Shown: piece by piece, positions 29,950 to 37,463 of the stretch | Position numbering within the stretch: position 1 is the first letter of the stretch | How the letters are laid out: each line of letters begins with the position of its first letter | Origin: Agromyces albus | Lineage (GTDB): Bacteria; Actinomycetota; Actinomycetes; Actinomycetales; Microbacteriaceae | Direction of reading: 5' to 3' | Length of the DNA stretch: 64,000 nt | Assembly (NCBI RefSeq): GCF_030815405.1 | Contig: NZ_JAUSWX010000001.1 | Coordinates: forward strand, 3,782,001-3,846,000 | The notes under the pieces: model-generated | Databases searched by the model: none | Told to the model about the DNA's origin: nothing | What the model saw: the letters and a program-made list of their open reading frames with translations, nothing else | Made by a program: the position numbers and the translations under genes

Positions 29950-30017
29950 GCGGGCTCCTTGCGGCATCGGATGTCACGACCCTAGCGCCGACCGGCGCCG
30001 CTGCGCCATGCTCCCGC

Positions 30018-30023
30018 TACAGT
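30018..30023 (+). promoter_or_regulatory. -10 element for a leaderless NUDIX mRNA
   Basis: TACAGT ends 6 bases before the ATG at 30030; there is no ribosome binding site. This implies a leaderless transcript and fixes the start codon. Confidence 0.5.
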
Positions 30024-30029
30024 GACGGG

Positions 30030-30476
30030 ATGGACATCCGCATCGCCGCCTATGGAGTGATCATTCGTGACGAGCAGATCCTACTCTCGCACTGGAACGA
30101 GCACGGCCGGTCCGGATGGACGCTGCCGGGCGGCGGTGTGCAAGGGGCGGAGCACCCGATCGAGGCGGTGAAGCGCGAGATCCTCGAGGAGACCGGCTAC
30201 GAGGCATCCGTCGATCGATTGCTCGGAATCGACACGATGGTCGTGCCCGCGTCGAAGCGACACACCGGTGCGTCGCCGCTCTATGCCATGCGGGTGGTCT
30301 ACCGGGCGGAAGTCATCAGCGGCGAGCTTCGAAACGAGATCGGTGGCTCGAGCGACGAGGCGCGCTGGTTCGCGCTCGACGAGGTGCCTGGACTCCGGCG
30401 TGTGAGCCTGCTCGACATCGCGCTGCGACTGAACGCTGCAGAGCCCGCCGACGGAGTGCCGCCGGCCGCTCCGTAG
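30030..30476 (+). CDS. NUDIX hydrolase
   Basis: A 148-residue hydrolase of nucleoside diphosphates linked to another group. The NUDIX box lies in GGGVQGAEHPIEAVKREI followed by LEETGYE, with all the metal-binding glutamates present. It begins MDIRIAAYGVIIRDEQILLSHW. The substrate is unknown. It stands alone, with a leaderless promoter, divergent from the DUF1801 gene. Confidence 0.88.
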   Translation: MDIRIAAYGVIIRDEQILLSHWNEHGRSGWTLPGGGVQGAEHPIEAVKREILEETGYEASVDRLLGIDTMVVPASKRHTGASPLYAMRVVYRAEVISGELRNEIGGSSDEARWFALDEVPGLRRVSLLDIALRLNAAEPADGVPPAAP

Positions 30477-30686
30477 CCGAGGCGGCATGGCCGAAGCCGG
30501 CCGCCGTTGTCGGGGTGTGCTGACGAAGGCACGCTGCGCGGCCGCGACGCCGACGCTCCGACCCGACAGGCCGAACCATCCGCGACGCAGCCGCGCAGTG
30601 TGCATGACGATCCCCCGCGGCCGGCGCCGTCGCGGCGGGCGACGACGTCGACCAGCGGGGGAATCGTGGTGTTGGCGCGCATGGCG

Positions 30687-30938
30687 TCAGATGAGCGGAC
30701 GCGCGAGAAGCACGGCCCGGATGAACTCGTCGTCACGAAGCCGGTTCGCGACCTGCTCGTTGTGACGGCGCTCGTACATGGCGACGTGGGTGCGGTGCTC
30801 GTCATGACGTCGACCCCACGCGATCAACGCGAGACCGGCGCGCACGGCGATGCGCTCGCGCAGCTGGCGTGCCTGGACACGGATCACTATTGCCTGCTCC
30901 GATCGGGGCGGACTTGCGGTGAGAGAACTGGTATTCAC
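30687..30938 (-). CDS. hypothetical protein, 83 residues
   Basis: I do not recognise a family. The product starts VNTSSLTASPPRSEQAIVIR and contains a short hydrophobic patch (AVRAGLALIAWGRR) and a His/Arg-rich end (RTHVAMYERRHNEQVANRLR). The GTG at 30938 has AAGGAA about 7 bases upstream. It is the only frame in the 30.5-31.4 kb stretch with protein-like composition, and may be read from the promoter at 31.36-31.39 kb. Confidence 0.5.
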   Translation of the reverse strand: MNTSSLTASPPRSEQAIVIRVQARQLRERIAVRAGLALIAWGRRHDEHRTHVAMYERRHNEQVANRLRDDEFIRAVLLARPLI

Positions 30939-31237
30939 TTCGTTTCCTTCTGGTGTGGGTGGTGGATGGTGCTGAATGCGCGTCGAGGCACAGGGGCCAG
31001 GCATGGCGCGGTGGTGGGCAGAGTGGGCGTTCGGATCGCGAGGCGCGCCGAATCGCAGCGCGCTGGGCGTCAGTCGCCGGGACGGGATGGCCGGGAAGCC
31101 GTGCGCGGCATCCGATTCACCGAAGTCGTTGCGGTGGCGACGCGATCGGTCGACGGATGCTGCGGCACGCGCCGCGGGTCACGCCCGAGGGGCGGAGGTG
31201 GCGATCACGCGCAAGGAGGCGTGTCGCCGGGGCTGAA

Positions 31238-31312
31238 TCAGCCGGCCCGATACGTGAGGAGGACTCCCGTGTGGGCGGCAGAGGATGCTGGGACGAAGAT
31301 GTGCTTCATCAT
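31238..31312 (-). CDS. possible small peptide gene (24 residues)
   Basis: The peptide starts MMKHIFVPASSAAHTG and ends LLTYRAG. GAGAGGAG, a strong ribosome binding site, lies 9 bases before the ATG, and a promoter (TTGCAC-N18-TAGTGT) lies 46 bases upstream. It could be a leader peptide for the 83-residue gene 300 bases downstream or a free small protein. I know no homologue; length makes coding uncertain. Confidence 0.35.
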   Translation of the reverse strand: MMKHIFVPASSAAHTGVLLTYRAG

Positions 31313-31358
31313 TGGGATCAACTCCTCTCAGGGCTTCGGTCGTTCGTTACCGAATGCG

Positions 31359-31388
31359 ACACTATCGGTGTTCTCACGTGGAGTGCAA
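31359..31388 (-). promoter_or_regulatory. leftward sigma70-type promoter
   Basis: Read on the minus strand: TTGCAC (31388-31383), an 18-base spacer, and TAGTGT (31364-31359). It drives toward the small ORF and the 83-residue gene. The inverted repeat at 31393-31415 lies 4 bases upstream of the -35. Confidence 0.5.
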
Positions 31389-31392
31389 GGTC

Positions 31393-31415
31393 GATTCTCA
31401 GATTCGTCGAGAATC
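31393..31415. promoter_or_regulatory. inverted repeat upstream of the leftward promoter
   Basis: GATTCTC (31393-31399) and GAGAATC (31409-31415) form a 7-base perfect inverted repeat with 9 bases between. Its place just upstream of the -35 fits an activator site; equally it could be a hairpin for a rightward transcript. Confidence 0.4.
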
Positions 31416-31486
31416 GGGATCCAACGCGTTAACTGGTGAACGACCCCGCCTGTGGAGAGGCGAGGCCGTTCGTGAACCTACGGTAC

Positions 31487-32011
31487 TCAGATGTCGGTTG
31501 CAGCACCAGTTGAGGGCTCGTCGTCGGCCACCCAGAGCTCGTCATCGGCCCGGAAGGTCTGCCAGACGGCATACGCGATTCCGGCGGCCGCGATGATGCC
31601 GGCGCCGATGGCGAGATAGGTGCCCGCTCCGGGGCCCTTCTTCTGGGGAACGAGCGAACGAGGCGCGATACGGGCCACGGCCCGGCGCACTCGGGCGTCG
31701 TTGGCGACGTCACCGATCGACATCACGGCGCCGAGAGCGTTGCCGATCGCGGGAACGACCTTGCGCTCGACGGCCTCGCCGGTGCTGCGCGCGACGTGGC
31801 GTGCCTGGTCGACTCCCGGACGAACATAACTCTCGTACCCCGTGCGCACACGCGGAACGACTTCTTCGCGTGTGATGTGGCCCAGTTGGCGGCTCGCCTC
31901 GCGAGCGACGGCGTTGGCGTGCTCGAGCACGTGCTGCTGGTCCCCCCAGAGTTCCTCCGCACTGCTCTGCAGCCGCTTGAGTTCCTTCCGGCGCTTGCGT
32001 GACAGGCTCAT
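31487..32011 (-). CDS. hypothetical membrane-anchored protein
   Basis: A 174-residue protein I cannot assign to a named family. A basic start (MSLSRKRRKELKRLQSS) leads to a helical, probably coiled-coil region (QQHVLEHANAVAREASRQLG ... GVDQARHVARSTGEAVERK), then one C-terminal membrane helix (TYLAIGAGIIAAAGIAYAVW) and an acidic tail ending GAATDI. The ATG at 32011 has GGAGG upstream; an ATG 12 bases earlier is less likely. It is divergent from the cyclophilin gene. Confidence 0.72.
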   Translation of the reverse strand: MSLSRKRRKELKRLQSSAEELWGDQQHVLEHANAVAREASRQLGHITREEVVPRVRTGYESYVRPGVDQARHVARSTGEAVERKVVPAIGNALGAVMSIGDVANDARVRRAVARIAPRSLVPQKKGPGAGTYLAIGAGIIAAAGIAYAVWQTFRADDELWVADDEPSTGAATDI

Positions 32012-32130
32012 CTCGACCTCCATCGTTGTGCAGCGAACTCCTCCATCTTGCCACCGAAACGGCTGTACGCGAGGTGGGAGTGCGAATACCGCATGCCGGT
32101 TGACGAATCCGTGCGTGACAGAATAAGGGC

Positions 32131-32670
32131 ATGCCCATTCCCACCGCTGTCGCGACCCTCAATACCAACCATGGCCCGATCAAGGTCGACCTCTACAGCC
32201 ACCAGGCACCGAAGACGGTCAAGAACTTCGTCGGCCTCGCGATCGGCGAGATCGAGTGGACCCACCCCGCCACCGGCGAGAAGACCACCGACCCGCTGTA
32301 CCGCGACGTCGTCTTCCACCGCATCATCCCCGGTTTCATGATCCAGGGCGGCGACCCGCTGGGCCAGGGCGTGGGCGGACCGGGCTACCAGTTCGACGAC
32401 GAGATCAACGGCGAGCTCGACTTCACGGAGCCCTACGTGCTCGCGATGGCGAACGCCGGCCTCCAGGGCGGCCGCGGCACCAACGGCTCGCAGTTCTTCA
32501 TCACCGTCGGCCCCACCACGTGGCTGCAGGGCAAGCACACCATCTTCGGCAAGGTGACGGATGCCGCCAGCCAGGCCGTGGTCGACAAGCTCGCCTCCGT
32601 GGCCACCGACGGCCGCGACCGGCCGCTCGAAGACGTCGTGCTCGAGAGCGTCACCATCGAGCAGGCCTGA
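32131..32670 (+). CDS. ppiA: cyclophilin-type peptidyl-prolyl isomerase
   Basis: A 179-residue cytoplasmic PPIase catalysing proline isomerisation. Cyclophilin signatures are FHRIIPGFMIQGGDPLGQG with the catalytic Arg, NGSQFFITVGPTTWLQGKHT (substrate pocket) and IFGKVTD. No signal peptide. Cyclophilin then rhomboid at this place near crgA matches mycobacteria and other actinobacteria. The rhomboid gene begins 8 bases after the stop. Confidence 0.95.
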   Translation: MPIPTAVATLNTNHGPIKVDLYSHQAPKTVKNFVGLAIGEIEWTHPATGEKTTDPLYRDVVFHRIIPGFMIQGGDPLGQGVGGPGYQFDDEINGELDFTEPYVLAMANAGLQGGRGTNGSQFFITVGPTTWLQGKHTIFGKVTDAASQAVVDKLASVATDGRDRPLEDVVLESVTIEQA

Positions 32671-32677
32671 CACGGCA

Positions 32678-33589
32678 GTGAGTGAGGCCGGGCCCGAGCG
32701 TGCGAACACCTGCTACCGGCATCCGGATCGGCAGAGCTTTGTGCTGTGCCAGCGATGCGGGCGCACGATCTGCCACGAGTGCCAGACACCGGCACCGGTC
32801 GGAGTGATCTGCCCCGAGTGCATGCGTGAGCAGCGCGCCTCGGTGCCGCGCACGAAGCCGGTCGCGCTCACACGCTTTCGCTCTGTCGCCCGCGGCGGCG
32901 GGCCCATCGTCACGTACTCGATCATCGCCGTCACGTTCGCGGTCTTCCTCCTGCAGCTGGTTCCCGGCCTCGGCGTCACGAGCGAGCTGCTGTACGCGGG
33001 AGGCTACTCGGCCCCGGGCAGCTTCGAGCCGTGGCGCATGCTCACGACGATGCTGGTGCACTCCACCGGCCTCATCTTCCACGTGCTGCTCAACATGTAC
33101 ACGCTGTGGATCTTCGGCCAGTTGCTCGAGGGCATGCTCGGCCGCTCGCGATTCCTTGCGCTCTACCTGATCGCGGGCCTCGGCGGCTCGATCGGCGTGC
33201 TCTGGCTCAGCAGTCCGTTCGTGCCCGTCGTCGGGGCATCCGGCGCCATCTTCGGGCTCATGGGCGCATTCCTCGTGATCCAACGGCGGCTCGGAGGGCA
33301 GACGACCCAGCTTTTGGTGCTGCTCGGCATCAACCTCGTGATCGGATTCCTGCCCGGGCTGAACATCGCGTGGCAGGCGCACCTGGGCGGCTTCCTCGTC
33401 GGCGCGATCGTCGGCTGGATCTACATCGAGACGCGGAAGCGATCGCAACAGGCGCTGCAGGTGTGGCTGCTCGCCGCGCTCGTAGTGGTGCTCCTGCTGC
33501 TCAGCCTGCGGTACTTCATGCTGCCGATCGGCTACCTGCTGAGTTATCCACAGCTCTCTCCACAGCTGGGGAGAGTTACACGCATGTAG
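32678..33589 (+). CDS. rhomboid family intramembrane serine protease
   Basis: A 303-residue membrane protein. The N-terminal 45 residues form a zinc-finger-like module (CYRHPDRQSFVLCQRCGRTI, then CHEC and CPEC). Six or so membrane helices follow, with the catalytic serine in VGASGAIFGLMGAF and the histidine in WQAHLGGFLVG, plus conserved HVLLNMYTLWIFG. Substrates unknown. The GTG at 32678 lies 8 bases after the cyclophilin stop. The last codons overlap a perfect DnaA box (33544-33552), so the C-terminal residues SYPQLSPQ are partly set by that site. Confidence 0.92.
   Translation: MSEAGPERANTCYRHPDRQSFVLCQRCGRTICHECQTPAPVGVICPECMREQRASVPRTKPVALTRFRSVARGGGPIVTYSIIAVTFAVFLLQLVPGLGVTSELLYAGGYSAPGSFEPWRMLTTMLVHSTGLIFHVLLNMYTLWIFGQLLEGMLGRSRFLALYLIAGLGGSIGVLWLSSPFVPVVGASGAIFGLMGAFLVIQRRLGGQTTQLLVLLGINLVIGFLPGLNIAWQAHLGGFLVGAIVGWIYIETRKRSQQALQVWLLAALVVVLLLLSLRYFMLPIGYLLSYPQLSPQLGRVTRM
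33544..33552 (+). promoter_or_regulatory. perfect DnaA box
   Basis: TTATCCACA, the full consensus, inside the 3' end of the rhomboid gene, about 12.7 kb from oriC. A second perfect box in the opposite direction lies 85 bases on. Confidence 0.6.
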
Positions 33590-33636
33590 TTGTGGCCAGT
33601 TCGGGGGCCAATGGGTCTCCGGCCTGATCGTGAGCC

Positions 33637-33645
33637 TGTGGATAA
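33637..33645 (-). promoter_or_regulatory. perfect DnaA box (inverted)
   Basis: TGTGGATAA, the reverse complement of TTATCCACA, between the rhomboid and crgA genes. Confidence 0.6.
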
Positions 33646-33670
33646 CTCGGTGGAAGGCACGGGGGAATGG

Positions 33671-33709
33671 ACGAAAGAGGGCGGATGCCGCAGCACCCGC
33701 CCTCTTCGT
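33671..33709. terminator. bidirectional terminator between rhomboid and crgA
   Basis: ACGAA-GAGGGCGG pairs with CCGCCCTC-TTCGT with one bulged A; 13 base pairs around a 12-base loop. It lies between two convergent genes and would serve both. Confidence 0.7.
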
Positions 33710-33721
33710 CGTATGAGCTGG

Positions 33722-33961
33722 TCAGCGCCAGCGAGTGGTCATGAGGAAGCCGATGAAGGCGATGCCGAAGCCGACGAGGATGTTCCACGAGTTCAGGTCG
33801 GGGATGGGGAGCCGACCCTGGCTCACGTAGAAGACGATGATCCAGGCGAGCCCGAGCAGCATGAAGCCGAACATGACGGGCTTGAACCACACCGGGTTCG
33901 GCGCCTCTTCGCCGCTTGCCGGTTCTGCGCGCGCGGGCTTCGATGATTTCGTACGTGCCAT
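33722..33961 (-). CDS. crgA: cell division protein CrgA
   Basis: A 79-residue membrane protein of the actinobacterial divisome, known to bind FtsZ, FtsQ and penicillin-binding proteins in mycobacteria. It begins MARTKSSKPARAEPAS, then NPVWFKPVMFGFMLLGLAWIIVFYV (first helix, in part) and NSWNILVGFGIAFIGFLMTTRWR (second helix, in part), the typical end. It is divergent from the sortase gene. Confidence 0.93.
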   Translation of the reverse strand: MARTKSSKPARAEPASGEEAPNPVWFKPVMFGFMLLGLAWIIVFYVSQGRLPIPDLNSWNILVGFGIAFIGFLMTTRWR

Positions 33962-34020
33962 GAGGGAGATTCTATCCGAGTGAACCGGCCCCACACAGCC
34001 GGGCTCTTCAGCGTGCGAGC

Positions 34021-34026
34021 TAGAAT
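34021..34026 (+). promoter_or_regulatory. -10 element for a leaderless sortase mRNA
   Basis: TAGAAT, 7 bases before the ATG at 34034, without a ribosome binding site, the same arrangement as at 1403. Confidence 0.55.
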
Positions 34027-34033
34027 CGCGAGT

Positions 34034-34831
34034 ATGTCCGATTCGGAGCCCGGGATGAGCGACGATCGGCGTGCCAGACGTCATGAGCGTCGCCGTCGCC
34101 CGGTGAGCATCGTCGGCATCCTCGGCGAGTTGCTCCTCACGGCCGGTGTGCTGATCCTGCTCTTCCTCGGCTGGCAGTTGTGGTGGAATGACGCGATCAT
34201 GGCCGGTCAGCAGTCGAGCGCGGCATCCGACCTCAGCTCCGAATGGATCGAGGCCGATCGCGCCGCGCGCGGCAGTGAGGCGCCGCCCGAGCCGGCGGAC
34301 TACGGCGACCCGGTCGTCGGCCCGGCAGAACGCGCCAGCGGCGAGGCATTCGCGATCATGTACGTGCCCCGGTTCGGTGAGGACTCGCAGCGGCGCGTGG
34401 CTGAAGGCATCGGGCTCGATGTGTTGAACAGCAACTACCTCGGTGTGGGCCACTACCCAGGCACGCAGATGCCCGGACAGGTGGGCAACTTCGCGATCGC
34501 CTCTCACCGCAGTGCGTACGGCGGCGGCATGCACGAGGTCGAGCAGCTCCAGCTCGGCGACGCGATCTACATCCAGACGCAAGACGGCTGGTACACCTAC
34601 CGATTCCGTGATTTCGAGTACGTGGTCCCCGAGGCCGTCGATGTGCTCTCGCCGGTGCCGCACCGCCCCGAGCTGCAGCCGACCGATCGCATCATCACGC
34701 TCACGACCTGCAACCCCCTCTACTCAACCGACGAGCGCATCGTCGCCTACGGGGTGCTCGAGTCATGGCAGCCCATCTCCGCCGGCCCACCCGCCGAGAT
34801 CGCCTCGATCGTCGCCACCTGGGAGTCCTGA
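34034..34831 (+). CDS. class E sortase
   Basis: A membrane-bound cysteine transpeptidase of 265 residues. One N-terminal helix (IVGILGELLLTAGVLILLFL, in part) anchors the extracellular domain. The catalytic residues are His in FAIASHRSAYGG, Cys in ITLTTCNPLYS and Arg in DERIVAYGVL. Class E enzymes cut LAxTG rather than LPxTG; a protein with LAATG is encoded at 57675-58730. The first gene of a rightward run with a 53-residue membrane protein and pabA. Confidence 0.92.
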   Translation: MSDSEPGMSDDRRARRHERRRRPVSIVGILGELLLTAGVLILLFLGWQLWWNDAIMAGQQSSAASDLSSEWIEADRAARGSEAPPEPADYGDPVVGPAERASGEAFAIMYVPRFGEDSQRRVAEGIGLDVLNSNYLGVGHYPGTQMPGQVGNFAIASHRSAYGGGMHEVEQLQLGDAIYIQTQDGWYTYRFRDFEYVVPEAVDVLSPVPHRPELQPTDRIITLTTCNPLYSTDERIVAYGVLESWQPISAGPPAEIASIVATWES

Positions 34832-34832
34832 T

Positions 34833-34994
34833 ATGTACGGTGCACTCTGGCGCGTGCTGCCCGGCCCCGTGTGGCTGCGCATCATCCTCGTGCTCATCCT
34901 CGCTGCGGCGGTGGTGTTCGCGCTCTTCACGTGGGTGTTCCCACTGGTCGACGCCTACCTGAATCCGATCGACGTCACGGTAGGGGAGCAATGA
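34833..34994 (+). CDS. small single-helix membrane protein
   Basis: A 53-residue protein: MYGALWRVLPGPVWLRIILV, then a hydrophobic stretch to FTWVFPLVD and a short acidic end. It starts 1 base after the sortase stop and overlaps pabA by 4 bases (ATGA), so it is translated in between them. Function unknown; similar short genes occur here in related bacteria as far as I recall. Confidence 0.75.
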   Translation: MYGALWRVLPGPVWLRIILVLILAAAVVFALFTWVFPLVDAYLNPIDVTVGEQ

Positions 34995-35629
34995 CCCGCA
35001 TTCTCGTACTCGACAACTACGACAGCTTCGTCTACACGCTGAACGGCTACCTGCAGGAGCTCGGCGCCGAGACCGAAGTGGTACGCAACGACGCGATCGA
35101 GGCATCCGACGTGCCTGCTCGCATCGCGCAGTACGACGCGGTGCTCATCTCGCCCGGGCCGGGGAAGCCTGCCGACGCCGGGGTGTCGATCCCGATCGTC
35201 GATGCCGCACTCGCGACCGGGCAGCCGATCCTCGGCGTGTGTCTCGGCCACCAGGCGATCGCCGAGGCGTTCGGGGCCGTCGTGACGAACGCCGAAGAGC
35301 TGATGCACGGCAAGACCTCGCGCATCACGCACGACGACAGCGCCTTCTACGACGGGGTGCCGCAGCCGTTCACGGCCACGAGATACCACTCGCTCGCCGT
35401 CGTCGACGGCACTGTGCCGAGCGAACTCATCGTGACGAGTCGCACACAAGGCGGGGTCATCATGGGGCTCCGGCACGAACGGGCGCCGATCTACGGCGTG
35501 CAGTTCCACCCCGAGTCGGTGCTCACCGAGGGCGGGTATCGCATGCTCGGCAACTGGCTCGCCGTGGCCGGCCTGCCGGAGGCTCGTGAGCGCGCCCTCC
35601 ACTTGAACCCGCTCGTGCGGGTGAGCTGA
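34991..35629 (+). CDS. aminodeoxychorismate/anthranilate synthase component II (glutamine amidotransferase)
   Basis: A 212-residue class I amidotransferase providing ammonia from glutamine. The catalytic Cys is in GVCLGHQAIAEAFG and the His/Glu pair in VQFHPESVLT; it starts MTRILVLDNYDSFVYTLNGY. In Mycobacterium the homologue beside crgA and pknB is called trpG or pabA. No synthase component I gene is in this window, so folate and tryptophan use cannot be separated. AGGGGAG lies upstream. Confidence 0.92.
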   Translation: MTRILVLDNYDSFVYTLNGYLQELGAETEVVRNDAIEASDVPARIAQYDAVLISPGPGKPADAGVSIPIVDAALATGQPILGVCLGHQAIAEAFGAVVTNAEELMHGKTSRITHDDSAFYDGVPQPFTATRYHSLAVVDGTVPSELIVTSRTQGGVIMGLRHERAPIYGVQFHPESVLTEGGYRMLGNWLAVAGLPEARERALHLNPLVRVS

Positions 35630-35667
35630 GCGGTCGGGTCGCTGGCTCGCGGCGTCAGGGCGTGGGT

Positions 35668-35710
35668 GGTTTCGATACGCGTCGGGCTTCGCCCGGCGCT
35701 ACTCGACCCC
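35668..35710 (+). repeat. REP-like palindromic element
   Basis: GGTTTCGATACGCGTCGGGC, then TTCGCCCGGCGCTACTCGAC and CCC. The GCCGGGC/GCCCGGC-type stem is flanked by GGTTTCGATACG and CTACTCGACC. It lies between the convergent pabA and pknB genes. Confidence 0.65.
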
Positions 35711-35718
35711 CGCGCGGG

Positions 35719-37413
35719 TCAACCTGCGCAGTAGGTGAGCTCGACGTCGGAATGCTGCGGCACGTCGCCGGGGGCGAGCGACTGCTGCGTTACCGGTGAC
35801 CCGGTTTGCGACTTGCACGACGGGTCGGGCTTCGGCACGGGGTTCAGCTGCAGGTTCTCGGCGGAGAGGTAGGAGGATGCAGCGGCGAGCGTCTGCCCGG
35901 TGAGGTCGGAGAGCGTCACGAGGCCGCTCGAGAGCGTGAAGTCGACGGTGGACCCGGTCTCCACCGAGGTGCCCGGTTCTGGGCTGGTGCCCATCACCGT
36001 GTCGGCCGGCACGGATGGAGAGGTCTGCCGGGTTTCGGTGCCCGGAACGAGCCCGGCCGCTTCGAGGTCTGCCTTCGCTTGGTCGAGGGGCTTGTTCCTG
36101 ACATCGGGAACCGTCACCGCCTCGCGCCCGGTCGATACGTAGATGCTCACGGCGACGCCGACGTTCACGATCTCGCCGGAGGCGGGGTTGGTGCGGATGA
36201 CTTCGCCCGCGGGCACCTCGTCGTCGGTCTGGTCGATGCGCGTCGCCGGCAGGCCCAGCTCCTGCAGTTGCTCGGCGGCCTGTTCAAAGGTCATGCCGGT
36301 GAACACCGGGATCTCACGCGAGGTCGATGGTAGGTCGTCGGTGGGTTGCAGGTTGAACGCCCAGTACATGACGGCGACGACGATGACGACGACGGCGATG
36401 ATGCCCGACCAGATCCAGATCGCTGGAGGGCGACGCTGGGTGCGCGTCATCGTCTCATCTTCGGTGAGTTGGCGCAGTGCGAGCTCGGAGGTCGAGAGCG
36501 AGCCGGTGGGTGCACCGAAGAGCAGGGTCGCCTGATTGGGTTCCCGATGAACGGGAACGCGACCGGATGCCGCGACGTCGACGTCGGCGCGGAACTCCGC
36601 GGCGGACTGGTACCGCTGAGCCCGGTCTTTCGAGAGGGCGTGCAGCACGACGGCATCGAGCGCGGGGGAGACCTTCGGGTTGATGACGCTCGGCTTCACC
36701 GGGCGTTCGCTGACGTGCTGGTAGGCGACTGCGACGGGGGTGTCGCCGCGGAACGGCGGACGGCCCGTGAGCATCTCGAAGAGCACGACGCCGGTCGAGT
36801 AGAGGTCGGTGCGCGCGTCGACGACCTCGCCCTTGGCCTGCTCGGGCGAGAAGTAGGAGGCGGTGCCGAGGATCGCCGTGGTCTGCGCGACGGTCGTCGA
36901 CCCGTCGGAGACGGCACGGGCGATGCCGAAGTCCATGACCTTCACCTGGCCCGTGGTGGTGATCATGATGTTGCCGGGCTTGATGTCGCGGTGCACGACG
37001 CCGGCGCGGTGCGAGTACTCGAGCGCGGTGAGCACGCCGTCGATGACGCGCACTGCCGCGGCGGCCTCGAGCGGGCCGTCGTGGATGATCTCCTTGAGCA
37101 GTCGCCCCTCGACGAACTCCATGACGATGAACGGCAGCTGCACCTCTTGCCCGGCCGCGTCGACGACGGTCTCCTCGCCGGCGTCGAAGACCCGCACGAT
37201 CGTGGGGTGCGCCATTCGGGCAGCGGACTGCGCCTCCTGTCGGAAGCGCATGCGGAACGCCGGATCGGTGGCGAGCTGCGGCTTCAGGAGCTTGATCGCG
37301 ACCTGACGGCCGAGACGAGTGTCGGAACCGACGTGCACGTCGGACATGCCGCCGCGCCCGATGAGGGCACCGACGCGGTATCGCCCCGCGAGTATGCGTC
37401 CTTCATCGCTCAC
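35719..37413 (-). CDS. pknB: PASTA-domain Ser/Thr protein kinase PknB
   Basis: A membrane kinase of 564 residues controlling wall growth and division. The kinase domain (about residues 11-275) has the Gly loop IGRGGMSDVHVG (Ser where Gly is more usual), VAIKLLK, HRDIKPGNIMI and DFGIARAVSDGSTTVAQTTA (activation loop Thr residues). A helix (IWIWSGIIAVVVIVVAVMYW, near residue 334) precedes three extracellular PASTA domains, which bind muropeptides or lipid II. The GTG start is at 37413. It is the last gene of the fhaA-fhaB-pstP-rodA-pbpA-pknA-pknB run. Confidence 0.95.
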   Translation of the reverse strand: MSDEGRILAGRYRVGALIGRGGMSDVHVGSDTRLGRQVAIKLLKPQLATDPAFRMRFRQEAQSAARMAHPTIVRVFDAGEETVVDAAGQEVQLPFIVMEFVEGRLLKEIIHDGPLEAAAAVRVIDGVLTALEYSHRAGVVHRDIKPGNIMITTTGQVKVMDFGIARAVSDGSTTVAQTTAILGTASYFSPEQAKGEVVDARTDLYSTGVVLFEMLTGRPPFRGDTPVAVAYQHVSERPVKPSVINPKVSPALDAVVLHALSKDRAQRYQSAAEFRADVDVAASGRVPVHREPNQATLLFGAPTGSLSTSELALRQLTEDETMTRTQRRPPAIWIWSGIIAVVVIVVAVMYWAFNLQPTDDLPSTSREIPVFTGMTFEQAAEQLQELGLPATRIDQTDDEVPAGEVIRTNPASGEIVNVGVAVSIYVSTGREAVTVPDVRNKPLDQAKADLEAAGLVPGTETRQTSPSVPADTVMGTSPEPGTSVETGSTVDFTLSSGLVTLSDLTGQTLAAASSYLSAENLQLNPVPKPDPSCKSQTGSPVTQQSLAPGDVPQHSDVELTYCAG

Positions 37414-37463
37414 CGTGCAGTTCCGTCCCTTCTGCTCGTCATCTCGTCAGTGGTCGACTGCGC

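Larger units (their letters stand above)
30939..31486. other. gene-poor stretch with promoter and inverted repeat
   Basis: Apart from the possible 24-residue ORF, its promoter and the inverted repeat, I see no gene in this 548-base stretch. Both strands have open frames with Arg-rich shadow translations. The 300 bases between the small ORF and the 83-residue gene are unexplained and could be a long leader RNA. Confidence 0.4.

Noticed and set aside
30507..31439. 310-codon plus-strand frame downstream of the NUDIX gene
   Set aside because: Composition is Arg/Gly-rich, no domain is visible, and it runs antisense to the better supported 83-residue gene and the leftward promoter.
34991..35629. 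Naming the amidotransferase trpG or pabA
   Set aside because: Sequence supports a class I amidotransferase, but without a component I gene nearby the pathway cannot be chosen.
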